This document shows positions 13,539-26,484 of a stretch of DNA of 64,000 nucleotides, piece after piece. Position 1 is the stretch's first letter; each line of letters starts with the position of its first letter. The notes below the pieces were generated by a model. The model was not told the DNA's origin and did not search any database. It worked only from the letters and a program-made list of their open reading frames with translations. A program made the position numbers and the translations under genes. The DNA comes from Pinus tabuliformis (Eukaryota > Streptophyta > Pinopsida > Pinales > Pinaceae), in the NCBI GenBank assembly GCA_031772625.1, contig CM062805.1, forward strand, positions 519,544,683 to 519,608,682, read 5' to 3'.

Positions 13539-16500
13539 TGTTATCACTCAGGTTGTTCCCTTTGACTCCCAAGGGAATATGGCCGAGGTAACCACTAACC
13601 AATCTTTTAGCTACAGGTCCTAGCCTACCTACAACTAGAGAGGGCTCTCCCTTTATGATTTAACTTTGTTCTGGTGTAATTTTAGGCTATGTTATAAGGC
13701 ATAGGATTTTATTTTGAGTTTGGTTGGATGATGATTTAAAATAGAACTAATATGCAGTCCTCAGAATAGCTTAGACCATTGGGAAATGCTGTCAGTGATT
13801 GTATATTGTTGAAAGTGCTTGTTGGGGAAAAGGTAATACTACAGAGCCAGACAGGTATCCATGAAACAAATCTTCAAATCTAGGAATCGATGGCCTGGAA
13901 TCAGGGAATGAAAGGCAGTCAAGGATCTTTCACTAGGAGTAGTTAAGAATTCCTAAACAACATTCATAATGAGAGAATCAGTGGAAACATGAGCAATTAA
14001 GAATTCATGTTCATGACCAATTCTGCAGAAAACATGGTTAGAAACAGAGATTGAGCAAAAGGTGTATTTAAACAAGTCCTGAGCTATTCTTTTTCTCTGT
14101 TGCTGAGATCATGAAACATATATGTGAATTTAGAAAACATAGAAAAGACAAAACATGGTTTAGAAAAACTTATTGTTTCATTAAACAACACAGGAATTCT
14201 GTAGCAGAACACAACTCATCACATTCAGATCCAGATAGTGCAGAAATCATAAACTTCATCAGCTCTTGGTATTAGAAAATCTGAAAGTTACAGCGCAGCT
14301 CTTAGAGCGAGAATCATCAACCAACCCGAAATACGTTCTATGGGGAGGTATATATACAAAAGTATGATACAAAATATCTAGATGATGAGTCTTCATGTAA
14401 TAAATTGCATCACCAACTCCTCCAAGGGAGTAAATGAAGAATTAAACACTGTAGTTAATATTGGCTTGCTAGCTGTCTATTATGTCAGAGAATTTTTGAC
14501 TTTTTGGGCTGAATGAGTCGGCTGCCTGCCGCGCATTTATTCTGCTTGTGCTTTTCCGATGCTGTTATGCTGCCTGTTGTTGTCTTGGTCTTCATCTTTG
14601 GTGCTGGGCTACTTTACTTTTAATTAGTTGTAATTAACCTTCCAATTATGCTTTATGCTGCTTTGCTGGACCGTGCCATTTGTATATGCTGAACTATAGT
14701 TTACAAAAAAGAATTAATACCCAAAATCACCTGAGCAATGTCTCCATCATTCCTCTCCACCAATCTTCTGTAGGTAGCTGATGCCTTTGTATATTTATCA
14801 GTTTTTCAACAGCTTCTGTGTATCTGTAAAAGTTTGGCTGGTCTTCAAAGAGATGATTTATCTCATGTGCAATATAGAATAGATTTTCTAATTTATTAAA
14901 GATAGCTTGTCCAGATGGAGGCCTTGTATCATCTGAAGTGATTGAGGAAGCTGTGATTTGATTGGCAGCATAATTATTCACTCTGTTGGCATAATGCTCA
15001 TGTGACAACAGTCTTCCAGCACTGGTTACTAGGCTAGGTAGCCCTCTGCTCTGTAATGCTATGATCTTTATTCTGAAGTCATCCACCTCTGCTTGCATCT
15101 CTTGGCATTTTCTCTCCAATGTCTGCACAAAATTCCTAAGGGTTAGCACCCTTTTTATTAGCAAAATAGTTTCAGTCCTGTTCCTGATTCCCATTTCGGC
15201 CAACTTCCCTTTGGTGCGAGTATTCAAAAATTGGATCATTCTGTTAGCTTGCTCGGGCATGTTTCCTAGAGATGTTCTAGCCTTTTGGTTTTCAAACTCA
15301 GCCAAGCTTATCAAATCCATTTGCTCATGAATAGTTTCAATGGATTGCCATTGGTCTGTAATGGATTGGCCAATCTTGGCCCACAAAATTTTCTTGATAT
15401 CTGTTAGAGTCCTATCAAAAGTGAGCTCTTTCTCCAGCTCCTTTATTCTTCTTTCTAAGGCTTTGACTTCCCTTGTCTTCTCAGCCACTTCTTGTTTTGA
15501 TTTGTCATATTTTTCCTCAATTCTAGCCAGCTTTTCCTTGGTCTCTTTCAATTCTGCCATTTGAAATTCCAAGGCTTCTATTTCTTTCATCATGTTGTCC
15601 ATTCTCAAGCTGGTGCCTTGCTCTGTAGGTGTTGAAGTAGTTGCTGAAATTGGTGCTGAGCTTGAGGCACATGCTTTTGATGTTGTAGCAGTGGGAGGGA
15701 CTGTTGTGATGGCCGTGGGAGGAGCAGCTATGAGAATCTGAGCTGTTTGAATTGGCCGAGAGGCCAACTCTCCCTGTCTTCCATGTAATGATGCCTCCAA
15801 GGCACTTTCTATCTCTACCAACCTTTTATGTAAGGTTGTAAGCAAAGCTACTACATCCTGCTCCTCTTTCTGTTGTTCCACCTCTGTAGCTTGAGGATGC
15901 AATGAGGGTGACAACTTGGTTTGTCTTCTTATGGTAGCTATGTCTTCATCCTTATTTTTTATCAAAGCTTGCACACCCTTGGGATCAGTGGGATCATGTC
16001 TCAGCTTTATGATGATCTCCTCCAAGGACTTGATTCTATTGTCCTTGGCCTGTGATGAAGCTTTCTCCAACTCTAGTTGGGCATCAGTATTGTGCAAAGA
16101 GTTTTGCAAGGGCTAACAATGTTTTATCTGCTAAAGTGGAATATACCATCTCCCCAGTCTGCTTGTGCAATTCAATATGGTCCATTGGATGGATATCCTT
16201 GCCGAACACTTCCAGATTGGTTCTAATGTAATCAACAGCTGATTGGGTTGTTGAGTTGTAAGTCTGAAGTGACCGAGGGTCATTCTCCCTTCCTGGATGT
16301 CATAGGCTGCCATTAGCCTTTGCTGGTTGGTAGGGGCCATCCTTATTAGCTGGTTGTACAGCTGTAGTCTCACTGGCTCATTCCTAGCTTTGATATCAAT
16401 GAATTCTTTTTTAATATCAGAGTCATGTCTGCCATGTTGCCTGGTGGATGTTACTTCCACCCCCTGCTGTCTCTCTTGCTCCTGCTGAAAGGAGTTGGCC

Positions 16501-19500
16501 GATGTCTCCATGCTTGGGGGAATTTGTTGTTCTGTGGGACCCTCTAGCATTTCCTCCTCCAAAAAAGGATTTAACCTTTGCTTCTTTTCTCCTTGCTGCT
16601 CTGTGGATGTCCCTGGAGGGGTCTCTTCATGTCTATCCCTCTTCTTTGCCCTTTCCTCGTTTAGAGGTGTCTGCAACATAGGAATTTCAGTCACTTTTGT
16701 TTGAGTTATAGGGTCTTGCCCTTGACTCTGTCCATCTGTAGAAGTAGGCTGATCTGCCATCGTTTCTTGCTGTTCCAAATTTTTCACTTACTCTTCTGAA
16801 TGCTGCACTGCTTTTCCTTTATCTATTGCTACAGGTGGGGCACTTACTTGGGTAGTTTGCTGGGGAGCTGTGGCAGAAGAGGTGCCTTCTCCAAGATGCC
16901 GAGGGGCTGTGAAAAACACCTGTCCAAAAGATTCCAATTCAACTGCTTTTTCAAGATCTTTGATTGATTTTTCTGCTATTTCTTCCTCAAAAAATTCTTC
17001 AACTAGAGTGCCCTTTACCCATTCTTGTTGATTAGCAAATTGCTCAATTTGAGGGATAGTGCAATGTTCATATTCTGCGAGCCTGTATTTGATTCTTCTA
17101 AGACTTATAAAGTGATTTGGGTCATATGGTGCCCAATAAAAGCTTGTTTTTAGTAACAGAATTTTTTTCAACATTTTATCGCCCTCCACCCAGGCTTCTT
17201 CTCTCTTATTGAAAATGAATGGGCCCAATTGATGTCTGATTTTCAGCTGTATCTTTTTTCTTTTGCCATAGGAATGGATCAGATCTGCATTGCCAAATGG
17301 CCGGAAGTATTCCAAGGAAAATAGTCTCATGGGGACATATTTGAGCAGTCTGTAAGGGGCCAATTCATATCCATAAACCCTGATTACTGTGTGGTTTTGG
17401 TAAAAATACCAATCACCAATGTTGTAGCTTTTGGAAAGTTGCAGGATCTTTTGCATCTCATCAGTAAGTCTGGGAGGAGGACTTGTTGATAATAAGCGGG
17501 TAGCTGGATAGACAAAAAGGTCAATGAACTCATAATATGTAAATGGAGAGTAATAAACATGGTGGCAGACTGGTGACTAGAATATTACAGACCTTCGCTC
17601 CCCCTTAGCATCTAATTTTCTGAGGAAAACAGGGAAACTATCAGGCTGATAGTACATTAGCAAGTGATATATATAGGAGGTATGTTTGAACACCCTTTCT
17701 CTCTCCAGGTTTGTGAATTTCTCATGAATCTTATCAGCTATGAAGGTGGCATAATCATATTGGACAGTAGGGGGCTGTCCTGGAGCAAACATAGACAACA
17801 TTACTAAAACTGTCTCATCCACATACTCACTGGTATTGAATCCCAAGATGTAGGATATGATATCTACCAGCATTTTTCCTATTCCATTAAACCATACATG
17901 CAGATAAGGAGGAGGCTGCTGGAATTGGCAATCTGGTTTCATGAACAGCTGGGCAATTCTTCTGATCTCTGAGCTGGGCAGCTTGGCACCTTGGTCCAGC
18001 AAAAGTTTCATGGAGAGAGGAACCAGAGGCTTTTTTGGCTTGAAATTGAGCATCATGTTTATGGCTTGAGGGGTGGTGTGAAACAAAACAGTCCCAGATG
18101 GAGCCAAAACTGCTCTTTGAGTGGGCTCATAATTCTCACAGCATTGATGGATAAGGTCAGGGAATACATTAACTTGTGGGAGATAATATATTGGCAGATT
18201 GGACTCCCAGATACCAAGGATATCAACATTGCTCCTGTATTTCTTTCTTAACTCACAAAAGGTTTCAAGGTGATATTTGTTGGTGAGTTCCATTGTTTCG
18301 TTTGTTTGGTAATCTCTGTCAGCAAGCGACAGCCATTCCAGGTTCCTATGTGGTGCATTCAAAGGAGCAATATTTAATGCTGTGGGAGTGGCCATTTTGA
18401 GGTTTATATATGCTTATCCTTGGGAACAGGATTAGTGTAACAACAGGCTGAAAAGAGATTCTGAGGATTTGCAAAATAGCTACACAATGAGTTCAAATGA
18501 GGCAATAACCTTTCAAGGTCTGTGGCTATTATAAAGAGGTCACTTTGCAGAGTTTTTGAAAAACTTCTCTTTTCTTTGATGAATTCACAAGGATTAAAAA
18601 GAATGTGGGCAAACTGCAGAGGGAAATGGAGATAATTCTCAGCCTAATTACTGGAGTTTTTACAGTGGAATGTGGTAAAAAGGGGATAATGCTGAGCCTT
18701 ATGGGGTTTGCCAGTCACCCGAGCTAAAAAAACGATTTTTAATGGCGAATTTGCAAGTTGCCGCGAGTTCGGAGGGTTCCTGGTGAATGTAGGGTTTCTG
18801 AGTAAATTGAGGCCGCCTTTAGGTGCGGAAATGTCCTTGGTTTGGATAGTTGCAGAGTTTTAAGCAAGAAAAATAAAGAAATCGGTGAAAACAGGGGTAA
18901 ACAGGTAGAATTTGGGCAAATACCTAGTTTGTATAGAGCCGAGGGTGTCAAGCTGGTTCAATGACGAGCAATTGAGTCGAAGTTGCAGGAGGCAACGGAT
19001 GGGATAGTCAAATTTGCATTTGGACAGACAAACAACGTAAAACGACATGCACTGGTGCTTCCAACTTGTCCAATAAAAATGAACAAAATGGTCGAAACAC
19101 ATGTTTTATGAAAATTTGTCATATTTGGCGCTTTTGGCACTTTTCTGTGATGACGTCAGCATGAAGTCATTGGCGGGTCTCGGGTACGGTAGGATGATGT
19201 GGTAGGTGACTTGGGTGACGACGTGGCACAGGACACGGTGGCAAGGTGGGGACATAGGCAGATGAGCTGGCGGTCATATGGCACGGCGGCAGGTGACGCG
19301 GAGGTGACATCAAGGGGAGGACGTGGTACAGGATAGAAGGCGGTTTGTGGTTTTATCGGACCGCCTTCTTTACAAGGGTGGTAACTATCAGAGGCCTCCC
19401 GATGCAATAGAAAGCGGACACACGTCTTTTGTATGACGGGAAAACTGTCATGCTATCGAAAGCTAACTCCCGTACATCAGGGGCACTCCGAAATCCACCT

Positions 19501-20865
19501 GGGCCGTTGGATCTGCAGGGCACAGATCAACGGTTGATGGAACAAGAACATGGCGGGGTGATATGGCGTGGGGACCTGCCCGTATATTTTAATATTATTC
19601 AGAATGAAATGGGGGAAAACTCAGGTTAAGTGGGTTTATGTGCATACGTCAGGGTAACGTTTAATGTTTATTTGAAACATTTAACACTAATCCTTAGGAA
19701 AATGACTACGGGGGGACAGAACCATAAGGTTTTGCTGGGTAGAGGAGTAGGTCTAGGTTATTAACCTAACCAGAGGTTAGGTTAATCCCAGGTTTGGGAC
19801 ACTGATGGGTTCATAATAGTCCCAAATGGACTATTATTTCCCAAGACTGAATTACAAAGATATAGTGCTTTAGGGTGGGATATTTAATATACTTTTTGGG
19901 ATTTTTACATAGTTTTTGTAGAAAATAGGGGTGAGGACATAGGTTAGGGAGCTATATAATAGAATTAGAAGTTAATATGACCTTGTGGAGTGAAAGTGTA
20001 GGGGCATGAAACCAAGTTTATAAAGGAAAACTTAGAAGTGAATGGAATGTGGAAGAAAAGGTTTTTACACAAGAAATGTGGCGTCTTCTCCTTAAGAAAA
20101 CCTAAAACTTGACTTAGTATTTGACAAAATGAAGTGAGAGTAGAACTTATTGGGCAGATCCCAAGGTCGTTAAGGGGTGTTAGTAAGAAACTTTGAGGGA
20201 GAGGGTGAAAGGGAGTTAGACATGCTTCCATAGTTCTGCCATCAAAGAACTGCTTTGACATTTCTGTCACCGATGATATAAGCTCTGATTGATAATACAT
20301 CAGGTGATCCTGACCTTGCCTCTGCAACCTCAAACTACCTACCCAGCCTAATACACCTAACATTTTTTCTTCCTTTTGCATGGGTGCACTTAGAGTTGCA
20401 GACCCTGATTATGCTCTTTTCTTTTGACTTCCCTCCTATCTATATCTACCCTTATCTCTTCCAAGGGACGAGATTAAGCAGTTGGGCTCCTTAATTTCTC
20501 TACTTAGCTAGTGATCTGCCAAGCTTGAACTGTTTGGACAGATATTCATTCTCTAGTCTAGAACAAGCAATTTAGAATCTGGCATGGTCCAGACTGAACT
20601 ATTGGGCCATCCATCAAGCTAGTAGTGGCATTTGGGCTAGCCACTTTCTTGGTCTTTCTTTGGGGTTCATTTTTATCATTTTTTTTGACCAATTGATTTT
20701 TCTTGCCCTTTGATTTTTCTTTTAGGGCATACCCTCTTTACATTTTTTAACTCTCTCTAACTCTTTTATAAAATATGGAACCTTTGCATCATGAAAAGAT
20801 GAACATATTTGGCATTTCCCAGGTCAATCATGAAAAATGAAACCTATTGGTATAGGAACCTAACA
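13539..20865 (-). mobile_element. Element D: LTR-like non-autonomous insertion
   Basis: D spans 7327 bp, begins TGTTATCACTCAGG and ends GGAACCTAACA, and is flanked by GTAGG at 13534-13538 and 20866-20870. These ends and the 5-bp duplication are those of an LTR element. The left end carries the AGAGAGGGCTCTCC motif of the giant LTRs. I could not find the inner edges of its two LTRs by eye. There is no gag, RT or integrase, only one very long minus-strand frame (14727-18395). The flanks 13539-14726 and 18396-20865 hold no other gene. A G+C-rich stretch with GACGTGG words lies at about 19150-19340. Confidence 0.75.
14727..18395 (-). pseudogene. Element D accessory gene, 1223-codon frame with four internal stops
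   Basis: A single minus-strand frame runs from the ATG at 18395 to 14727. It is interrupted only by stops at 17579-17577 (TAG), 16790-16788 (TAA), 16133-16131 (TAG) and 16116-16114 (TAG), and there is no frameshift. The first 560 codons look globular, with YLHVWFNGIGKML, FNTSEYVDETVLVMLSMFAPG, FIADKIHEKF and YYSPFTYYEFIDLFVYPATR. A polar Gln/Pro-rich linker follows (about 16790-16400), then an Ala/Thr/Pro tract near 15610-15740, a long coiled coil near 15420-15600 and a helical C-terminus. I do not recognise the family. No catalytic motif is evident. A TATATAAA lies only about 10 bases upstream of the ATG, too close for a normal promoter. All four stops could arise by C-to-T changes. Confidence 0.65.
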
Positions 20866-21344
20866 GTAGGAAGGAAATGTAACAATTTAGTTTGAGGTAC
20901 CACGGCATGAATATATTGCTAAAGAAAGTGAAAAGGGCATAGTGCCATGAATCCTTTTCAACAGAAGAATAACACTGAACATGAAATTTTCCCAGAGGCA
21001 GAGCAATAAAATTGAATTCTACCTAATCTCACTCAGAAAATTTCACTGGAAATCAACATGAATTGACTTATGAAACATAACGAAATACATATGAAAACAT
21101 AAGACACACATTTGCTACACTCACAACCACAAGAATCTCATGGAACAGAGCCGCTGCCTTTCATTAATTCTCTGTCAAAAATACACAGTGAAGAAACAAA
21201 GTTTCTTTCCCACAGTCTCCCAGAAGTTACAAGCAAACCAACCCTTTGCAAATAACTTGCATACAATATATAGAATGTGTAAGGAAGAGATAGAATGCCC
21301 AGGGGTTGGGGAGTTACTCGAATCATTACAAAGTGGAGATGGAG

Positions 21345-22560
21345 CATGGAAAATTTTAAGAACCCCCCCTAAATTTATAAATATAATAAATGGGTGAATC
21401 TCCATGGTATATAGGAAAAATGGAAGGCGATTTTATCAATAATATAATATGTATATATAATTTTTTGGCGAATCTCTCACCAGGCATGGCGAATATTTTA
21501 CTCAATTATAAAATCTTGTAAGATCTTGGCGAGTCTTTCACTAAATAATAAAACTTTGTAAAGTCCTAGTGAATCTTAGCATAGGCTACATGCTGGTTTA
21601 ATTCCCCCATTTAAATAGGCTACATTCGAGGTGAATACCATGGGTCAATACCATGTGCCATTTTGGTGAATACCATGGGTCAATACCATGTGCCATTTTT
21701 ATTTTTATTAATTCTAATATTAGGGTTAATAATGGTTTTTTGCATGGTATTAATAACAATCTAGTCCATGGTATTTGTCCCATAGTATTTTGGCCATAGG
21801 TTTCACCTAAATATAACCCATTTTTTGAGTGTCCTTAAATATAAGGTGACTTATGGAGTAAATATAAAAAAATGTTTTATTTGTTTACCATACCTCTCTT
21901 TTATTTATATTTTTATTAATTTACCATACCTCTGTTACAAATATGGCATTTGGCCCATAGGATTCACTTAAATAAAACCTCTTTCTTGAGCCTTCATAAA
22001 TAGAACAAGGGTTATGGATTAAATATAAAAAGAGGTTTTATTTATTTACGATAAGTCTAGTTTATTTATATTTTTATTTATTTACCATACCTTTTGAGTA
22101 AGTATAAAAAGACGTTTTATTTATTTACCATACCTCCACTTTACTTATATTTTTATTTGTTTACACCCTTACATGTATATAAGGTGACTTATGGAGTAAA
22201 TATAAAAAATGTTTTATTTATTTACCATACCTCTCATTTATTTATATTTTTATTAATTTACCATACCTCTTTTATAAATATGGTATTTGGCCCATAGTAT
22301 TCACTTAAATAAAACCTATTCTTGAAAATGGGCGAATGGATTCACTTAAATAAAACCTATTCTTGAAAATGGGCGAATGGAAGGTTGTAAGTCCTAATTT
22401 CAAGGGCTAAATTTACCTTTTTTGCCCTCTCCCTTAAAATAAGGTGGGCTATTTGAGGTGATTTGTAAAAATGTACTATGATACAAAATATTCGCCCACT
22501 AAAAATTTAAAACCCCTTAATTTCACCAAAGGGTGAACATGCGCCCCTAAAATTATCCTT
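21345..22560. mobile_element. 1.2-kb TIR element with 9-bp target duplication (Mutator-like?)
   Basis: The segment is absent from the matching place in B's right LTR (about 33424). It is flanked by GAGATGGAG at 21336-21344 and 22561-22569. The ends form a short imperfect inverted repeat: GGAAAATTTTA on the left and GGATAATTTTA on the reverse complement of the right. The interior has several diverged repeats of TTTTATTTATTTACCATACC and no coding capacity. A 9-bp duplication is typical of Mutator-like elements, so a non-autonomous MULE is my best guess. Confidence 0.65.
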
Positions 22561-23235
22561 GAGATGGAGAGCCAACCATTAGCTACAGGTGCATCGCTAC
22601 GAACATGACATTTGGCTTGGGTGACCATTTTCCTTCCTTCGCCACTTGGATGAAGCCAATCTGGAGAAAAAACAATTTAAATGCTGCGTTTGGTGACAAA
22701 AAACCAAAGTGTAGATGAGCGGGCCCACTTGGAGAAGTCGCGAACCGAAATTTCGCAAAACAGAAGCAAATTGGCAAATTTTCCTCTGTGCGCCGCGCCA
22801 TTTTCTCAGTGCGTCACACTAATTTGGGGCGTGTTTTGGGGCACTTGTAGGTGTCCAAAATGTGCCCAAGTGGGCTTGCTGGAAAGCCTGTCCTATCTAA
22901 TTTCTAACCCAACTATAATTTTTAAATTTTATGCTCATTTTACCCTCCAAATCTCCATTCTCCCAAGGCTACTTTCTGTGTGTCAAAAAAGTGGTAGAGA
23001 GGCCATTTTTGGGTGTTTTTTGACCTTTAAGAGACCCGAATCTTGTCAAAATTTCTTTCCCGGACACCAGTAGTCGTGATTTTCCATGCTGAATCAAAAA
23101 ATGCAAGCCATTCCTCATTTGGAGCTCTAGAATTTTAGCGTCGCGCCACTGGGAGAAAATCCCTGTTTTTTGCCTAAAATATTACCATGTGACCAAAAAT
23201 TCCCCAATTTTTTTGAAATTTGGGTTGGAGGATAT

Positions 23236-24747
23236 CTATGGGGTGTTATGATGGGCCAAGGAAGCCTCAGCCAAGATTCGAAGTCCATCTTGCTCTTTTT
23301 CCCTTTTTTGCTTTCTTATTGCTTTCCTTAATTTTGCCTTCAAGTTCCTTATCCGGGCCTGTGCACTCATGTTTCGCACCATGTAACGAAAAGCCATGTG
23401 TCCCAGTAGAGCAAGGTCATGTTCGGCTCTGTCTAGCAGCCTCTCCAAATGCATGTCAACCCCCTCAAGGTTGGCCTCTTGATCCTCCTTGATTTCTTGC
23501 TCCAAAGATGTGAGCGCAACCCTTCTTCTTTGAGCAGCTTGGCGATGCTCACGAATGTTTTGCAGCTTCATGATCATCTGTTGGTCCTCAAGCTGCTTGT
23601 TTCTCTGCTCCAGGTACTTCATGTTCCACTTGGCCCTCTCCAAGTCAAGGGATAAGGACTGAATCACTGACTGCTGCTCCTGGATGATCTCTGTAAGCTT
23701 CGCATTTGTTGGTTTTGCATCTGTCTCATCATCATGGAGGAGAACAGACTCAGTCTCTAACTCACCTAATGGCCCTTCCTCCTGCACTGGCTCCTTACCC
23801 TTGCCCTGCTCCTGTGATGCTAATGTTGGAAGCGAGGCCACTTCCACCCCAGGTGGAGATAACACTCACTTCGTTGCTGCAAATAAGGGTCTACTGCCTC
23901 TCTGATAGGTGATGTATACTGGCATAGCAGCAGTCTCATGTCGCTCATACTGATGAGATGGGCTCCCTATCTCATGCTATGCCTCTGATACCACTTGTGG
24001 AGTGCTGAAGAAGTCGTGGGAGATGAAGTCCTCCCAAGCAATACCCTGCAATCCCAACTGATGGTCCACCAAAATCCGAATAAGGGCAAAGTGATAAACA
24101 CTGTTGAGCTGTTGTCAAGGGGACTTGTGCTGCATGAAATTCTTCATCCTCTCTATGTTCCTGCAGATGAAAAATGGGAGGTTCATCATCCACACCCTAG
24201 TAAAGTGCATGAGCAACCTGATGTGATAGGCATAAAGGTGAGAAAACCTCCCCTCACAACTGAAGTACTTCATGATCAATTTCATGAGCGGAGCATACTC
24301 ATCTCTCAAAAATCTGAATGGAAAAACTCTCGTGAGATGGCTCAAACAACTGTCCTTAATGTAAGGCTCATAATGATTCCTCTCCACCTTCTTCTTCTTA
24401 TGCCATTGTTCTCCAATGTTTGGTATGCATGTTGCCACTGATATGGTTTCGGGTGTCAATGTGAAAGTGACCCCAGCCAAGATAGACTATTGTCCATGTA
24501 GATGAAGTGCAAAAAGACAGGCCAACTCACGATGAACTCTGACATTTTCCACCCTATGACAAAATCCAAAACATGCTAAGTGCTAGAAACAAGACATAGC
24601 AAGAGGGCATGCCTGCAACTTGGTGAGGGTGTTTGGCTCATCTCTAAGATGTCTGCCACTCCGGGGATGTCTCCTGGGGGCCTGTTCTCCCGAAGATGTG
24701 TCACTGTGGGTCTCCTCCTCATATTCTGATGAAACCTCAGATGCCAT
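23236..24747 (-). pseudogene. LTR-borne accessory gene, copy in B left LTR
   Basis: About 504 codons run in one minus frame from the ATG at 24747 to the stop at 23236. Internal stops include 24585-24583, one near 24490 and 24117-24115. The N-terminus is acidic (MASEVSSEYEEETHSD). The conserved core includes LTPETISVATCIPNIGEQW, HYEPYIKDSCLSHLTRVFPF and CEGRFSHLYAYHIRLLMHF. The last 209 residues are uninterrupted and form a coiled coil with heptads around ERAKWNMKYLEQRNKQLEDQ. The best-kept part is therefore the coiled coil. At least two of the early stops are shared with the copy in the right LTR. Confidence 0.75.
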
Positions 24748-25299
24748 GACTGTTGTTTGTACACTAAATTTTAGGCTGCCCTTTGATTTAAATGAAGCTG
24801 GTAGGTGCTTTGACAATCTACCACCAAGTGGACAATTAAACAGGGAGTATTAGGAAGGGAATGATGTAATGGGAATAGGGGTTATAGGGAGAAGTTTTTA
24901 GGGACTTAGGAGGAGTTTGGGTATTGTGTTGATGGGGTAGGGATTGGGATCTTGTGTTGACCGAATAGTGGAGGGATACGGAGAGGGTTTGGTAGTAATT
25001 TAGGGCAGGGGTTTTAGGAAAAATGATAAAGGGAGGATGGGAAAAATGATAGGTGAGGGGAAATAGGTGAGTGGAGTGAAACCTTGGCACTAACAACACA
25101 TTTTAACAGCCCTAGCCATCATTTTCTTGGTGATTTCTTATGGTTGAGCTTATGCATTTTGGTAACATTCAAACATCTCTATAAACACCATATCATTGAT
25201 AAAATTTAATGAACAGGTGATGTCATAAGGCCTACCTCTCGATTTGATAGCATTCACCAAGATTTGGAGTGATTTGGCAATGTTTTTCGGCCGTAGGTC

Positions 25300-25445
25300 T
25301 GTGTGCACCGCGCGCAAAACCCAGTGCATCTCATGCTGGGTTTGCACCACGCCCTTAGCAAATTTGAACTGTGGGCAGGTTGTGTGTGCGTCGCGCCCTC
25401 TTTGTGCGCCGCACTCATGGGTATGTGCGCTGCGCTCTCTAAAAC
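25300..25445. promoter_or_regulatory. CpG-rich word cluster in B left LTR
   Basis: This cluster holds TGTGCACCGCGCGC, CCAGTGCATC, TGTGCGTCGCGCC and GTGCGCTGCGC in an otherwise AT-rich LTR. The same words cluster at 36170-36310 and near 11725-11860. Single pairs lie near 22787, 23140, 33650 and 34000. The role is unknown. The location close to the TATA box suggests a regulatory or methylation-targeted segment. Confidence 0.4.
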
Positions 25446-25548
25446 CAGCTCCCACTCACTCAAACGCTCACGATTTCGCACTCACACCTTTGCAATGTCT
25501 CTCCAAGGCTTGTAGTAGCACAATGCCCTTGATTTGGATAAAAACATG

Positions 25549-25556
25549 TATATATA
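25549..25556 (-). promoter_or_regulatory. TATA box of B left LTR
   Basis: TATATATA on the minus strand, with an identical copy in the right LTR, is the best TATA candidate in the LTR. It would place U3 to its right (about 660 bp) and a very long R-U5 to its left. Confidence 0.5.
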
Positions 25557-25809
25557 GCCTTGGAAGAGATGGGTTTAATTTTTGCTTCCTTGAAAACCCA
25601 TTTTTCTAATGTTGTGTTTTGCACTTTTTCACTGACTTTCACACTGATTTTCACTTTCCCTTTGAAATTTTGGCTCAAATGATGAAATTTTCAGCACATC
25701 TTTGCAAGGACTGTATGAAAGGACATTTGGCCACAGAAACCATGACTGAATCTGAAAAAGTCAACTGGCGATTTTTTTTTGGAATTTTTTTTCATAAATG
25801 ACACTGTTT

Positions 25810-25844
25810 GACTTTTCTTCAAAACGGAGTTTTGAAGAAGAGTC
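25810..25844 (-). other. Conserved LTR hairpin (B left copy)
   Basis: Two 16-base arms, GACTTTTCTTCAAAAC and GTTTTGAAGAAGAGTC, pair at 15 of 16 positions across the loop GGA. The hairpin lies upstream of the TATA box, in U3. Confidence 0.7.
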
Positions 25845-26484
25845 GAAGTCTATCCACATGACGATGAAGCTCTCTGAATCATAGCTGTGTAAGGGCCTCA
25901 CTCTAGCCTGCATGGCTTTACTGGGCATGTTTCAAAGACCAAATTGATGAATTCCTTGACCTAAACATAGAAAATGACTTTTGTCCTTTAGAGGAATAGA
26001 CCTTGACTGTCATGGATTTTTGATTATTTGACGCAAAGACTTAAGCCAGCATTAACCAGACATGAGGGGAAATGACTAGCATGACCTTCTCCATCAGATT
26101 ATGGCATGCCCCTAGCGGAATGCAGTTGAGTGAATGGAGCAGGACACCTAGAAATGAAATGCATAAAGAGTTTTGATCTCTGACGGAGGGCTGACCATAC
26201 CGACTCTAACATTGGCTCCAATGGGGGATGGTAGCTCCTTGGAGGTGCCGAGAATAGCAGGTCTCTCGAGGAGGTAGACAGTGCCTTTTTTCCATTGGGA
26301 TATGGAGTCATCATTTCGATAAACAACACAAGACTTTGACTTATTTATGAAACTGAAATGACCAAGAAATTGACTCAAACTTGACATTGAAATAATTCAA
26401 AAACTAACTTGACAGACTGAAACCAAACTGAAATAAAAATGGTATTACAATTATAGTGGAAGCAGTGTTAATAAATCAGCAGTG

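Larger units (their letters stand above)
13228..26211 (-). repeat. Left (3') LTR of element B, with two insertions
   Basis: The LTR begins TGTTAGCACCTGAATC and ends CTCTAACA. Subtracting element D plus its duplicated GTAGG and the TIR element plus its 9-bp duplication leaves about 4427 bp, against 4438 bp for the right LTR. The pieces 13228-13538 and 20871-26211 align with 32650-32957 and 32957-37087. Confidence 0.88.

Noticed and set aside
15061..16681. Plus-strand open frames of 66-89 codons
   Set aside because: They lie antisense to the long frame of element D and reflect its codon bias.
22787..22830. Possible CRISPR-like or regulatory array from repeated GTGCGCCGCGC words
   Set aside because: Spacing is irregular, the words are degenerate and the setting is a plant LTR. 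It is kept only as a motif observation.
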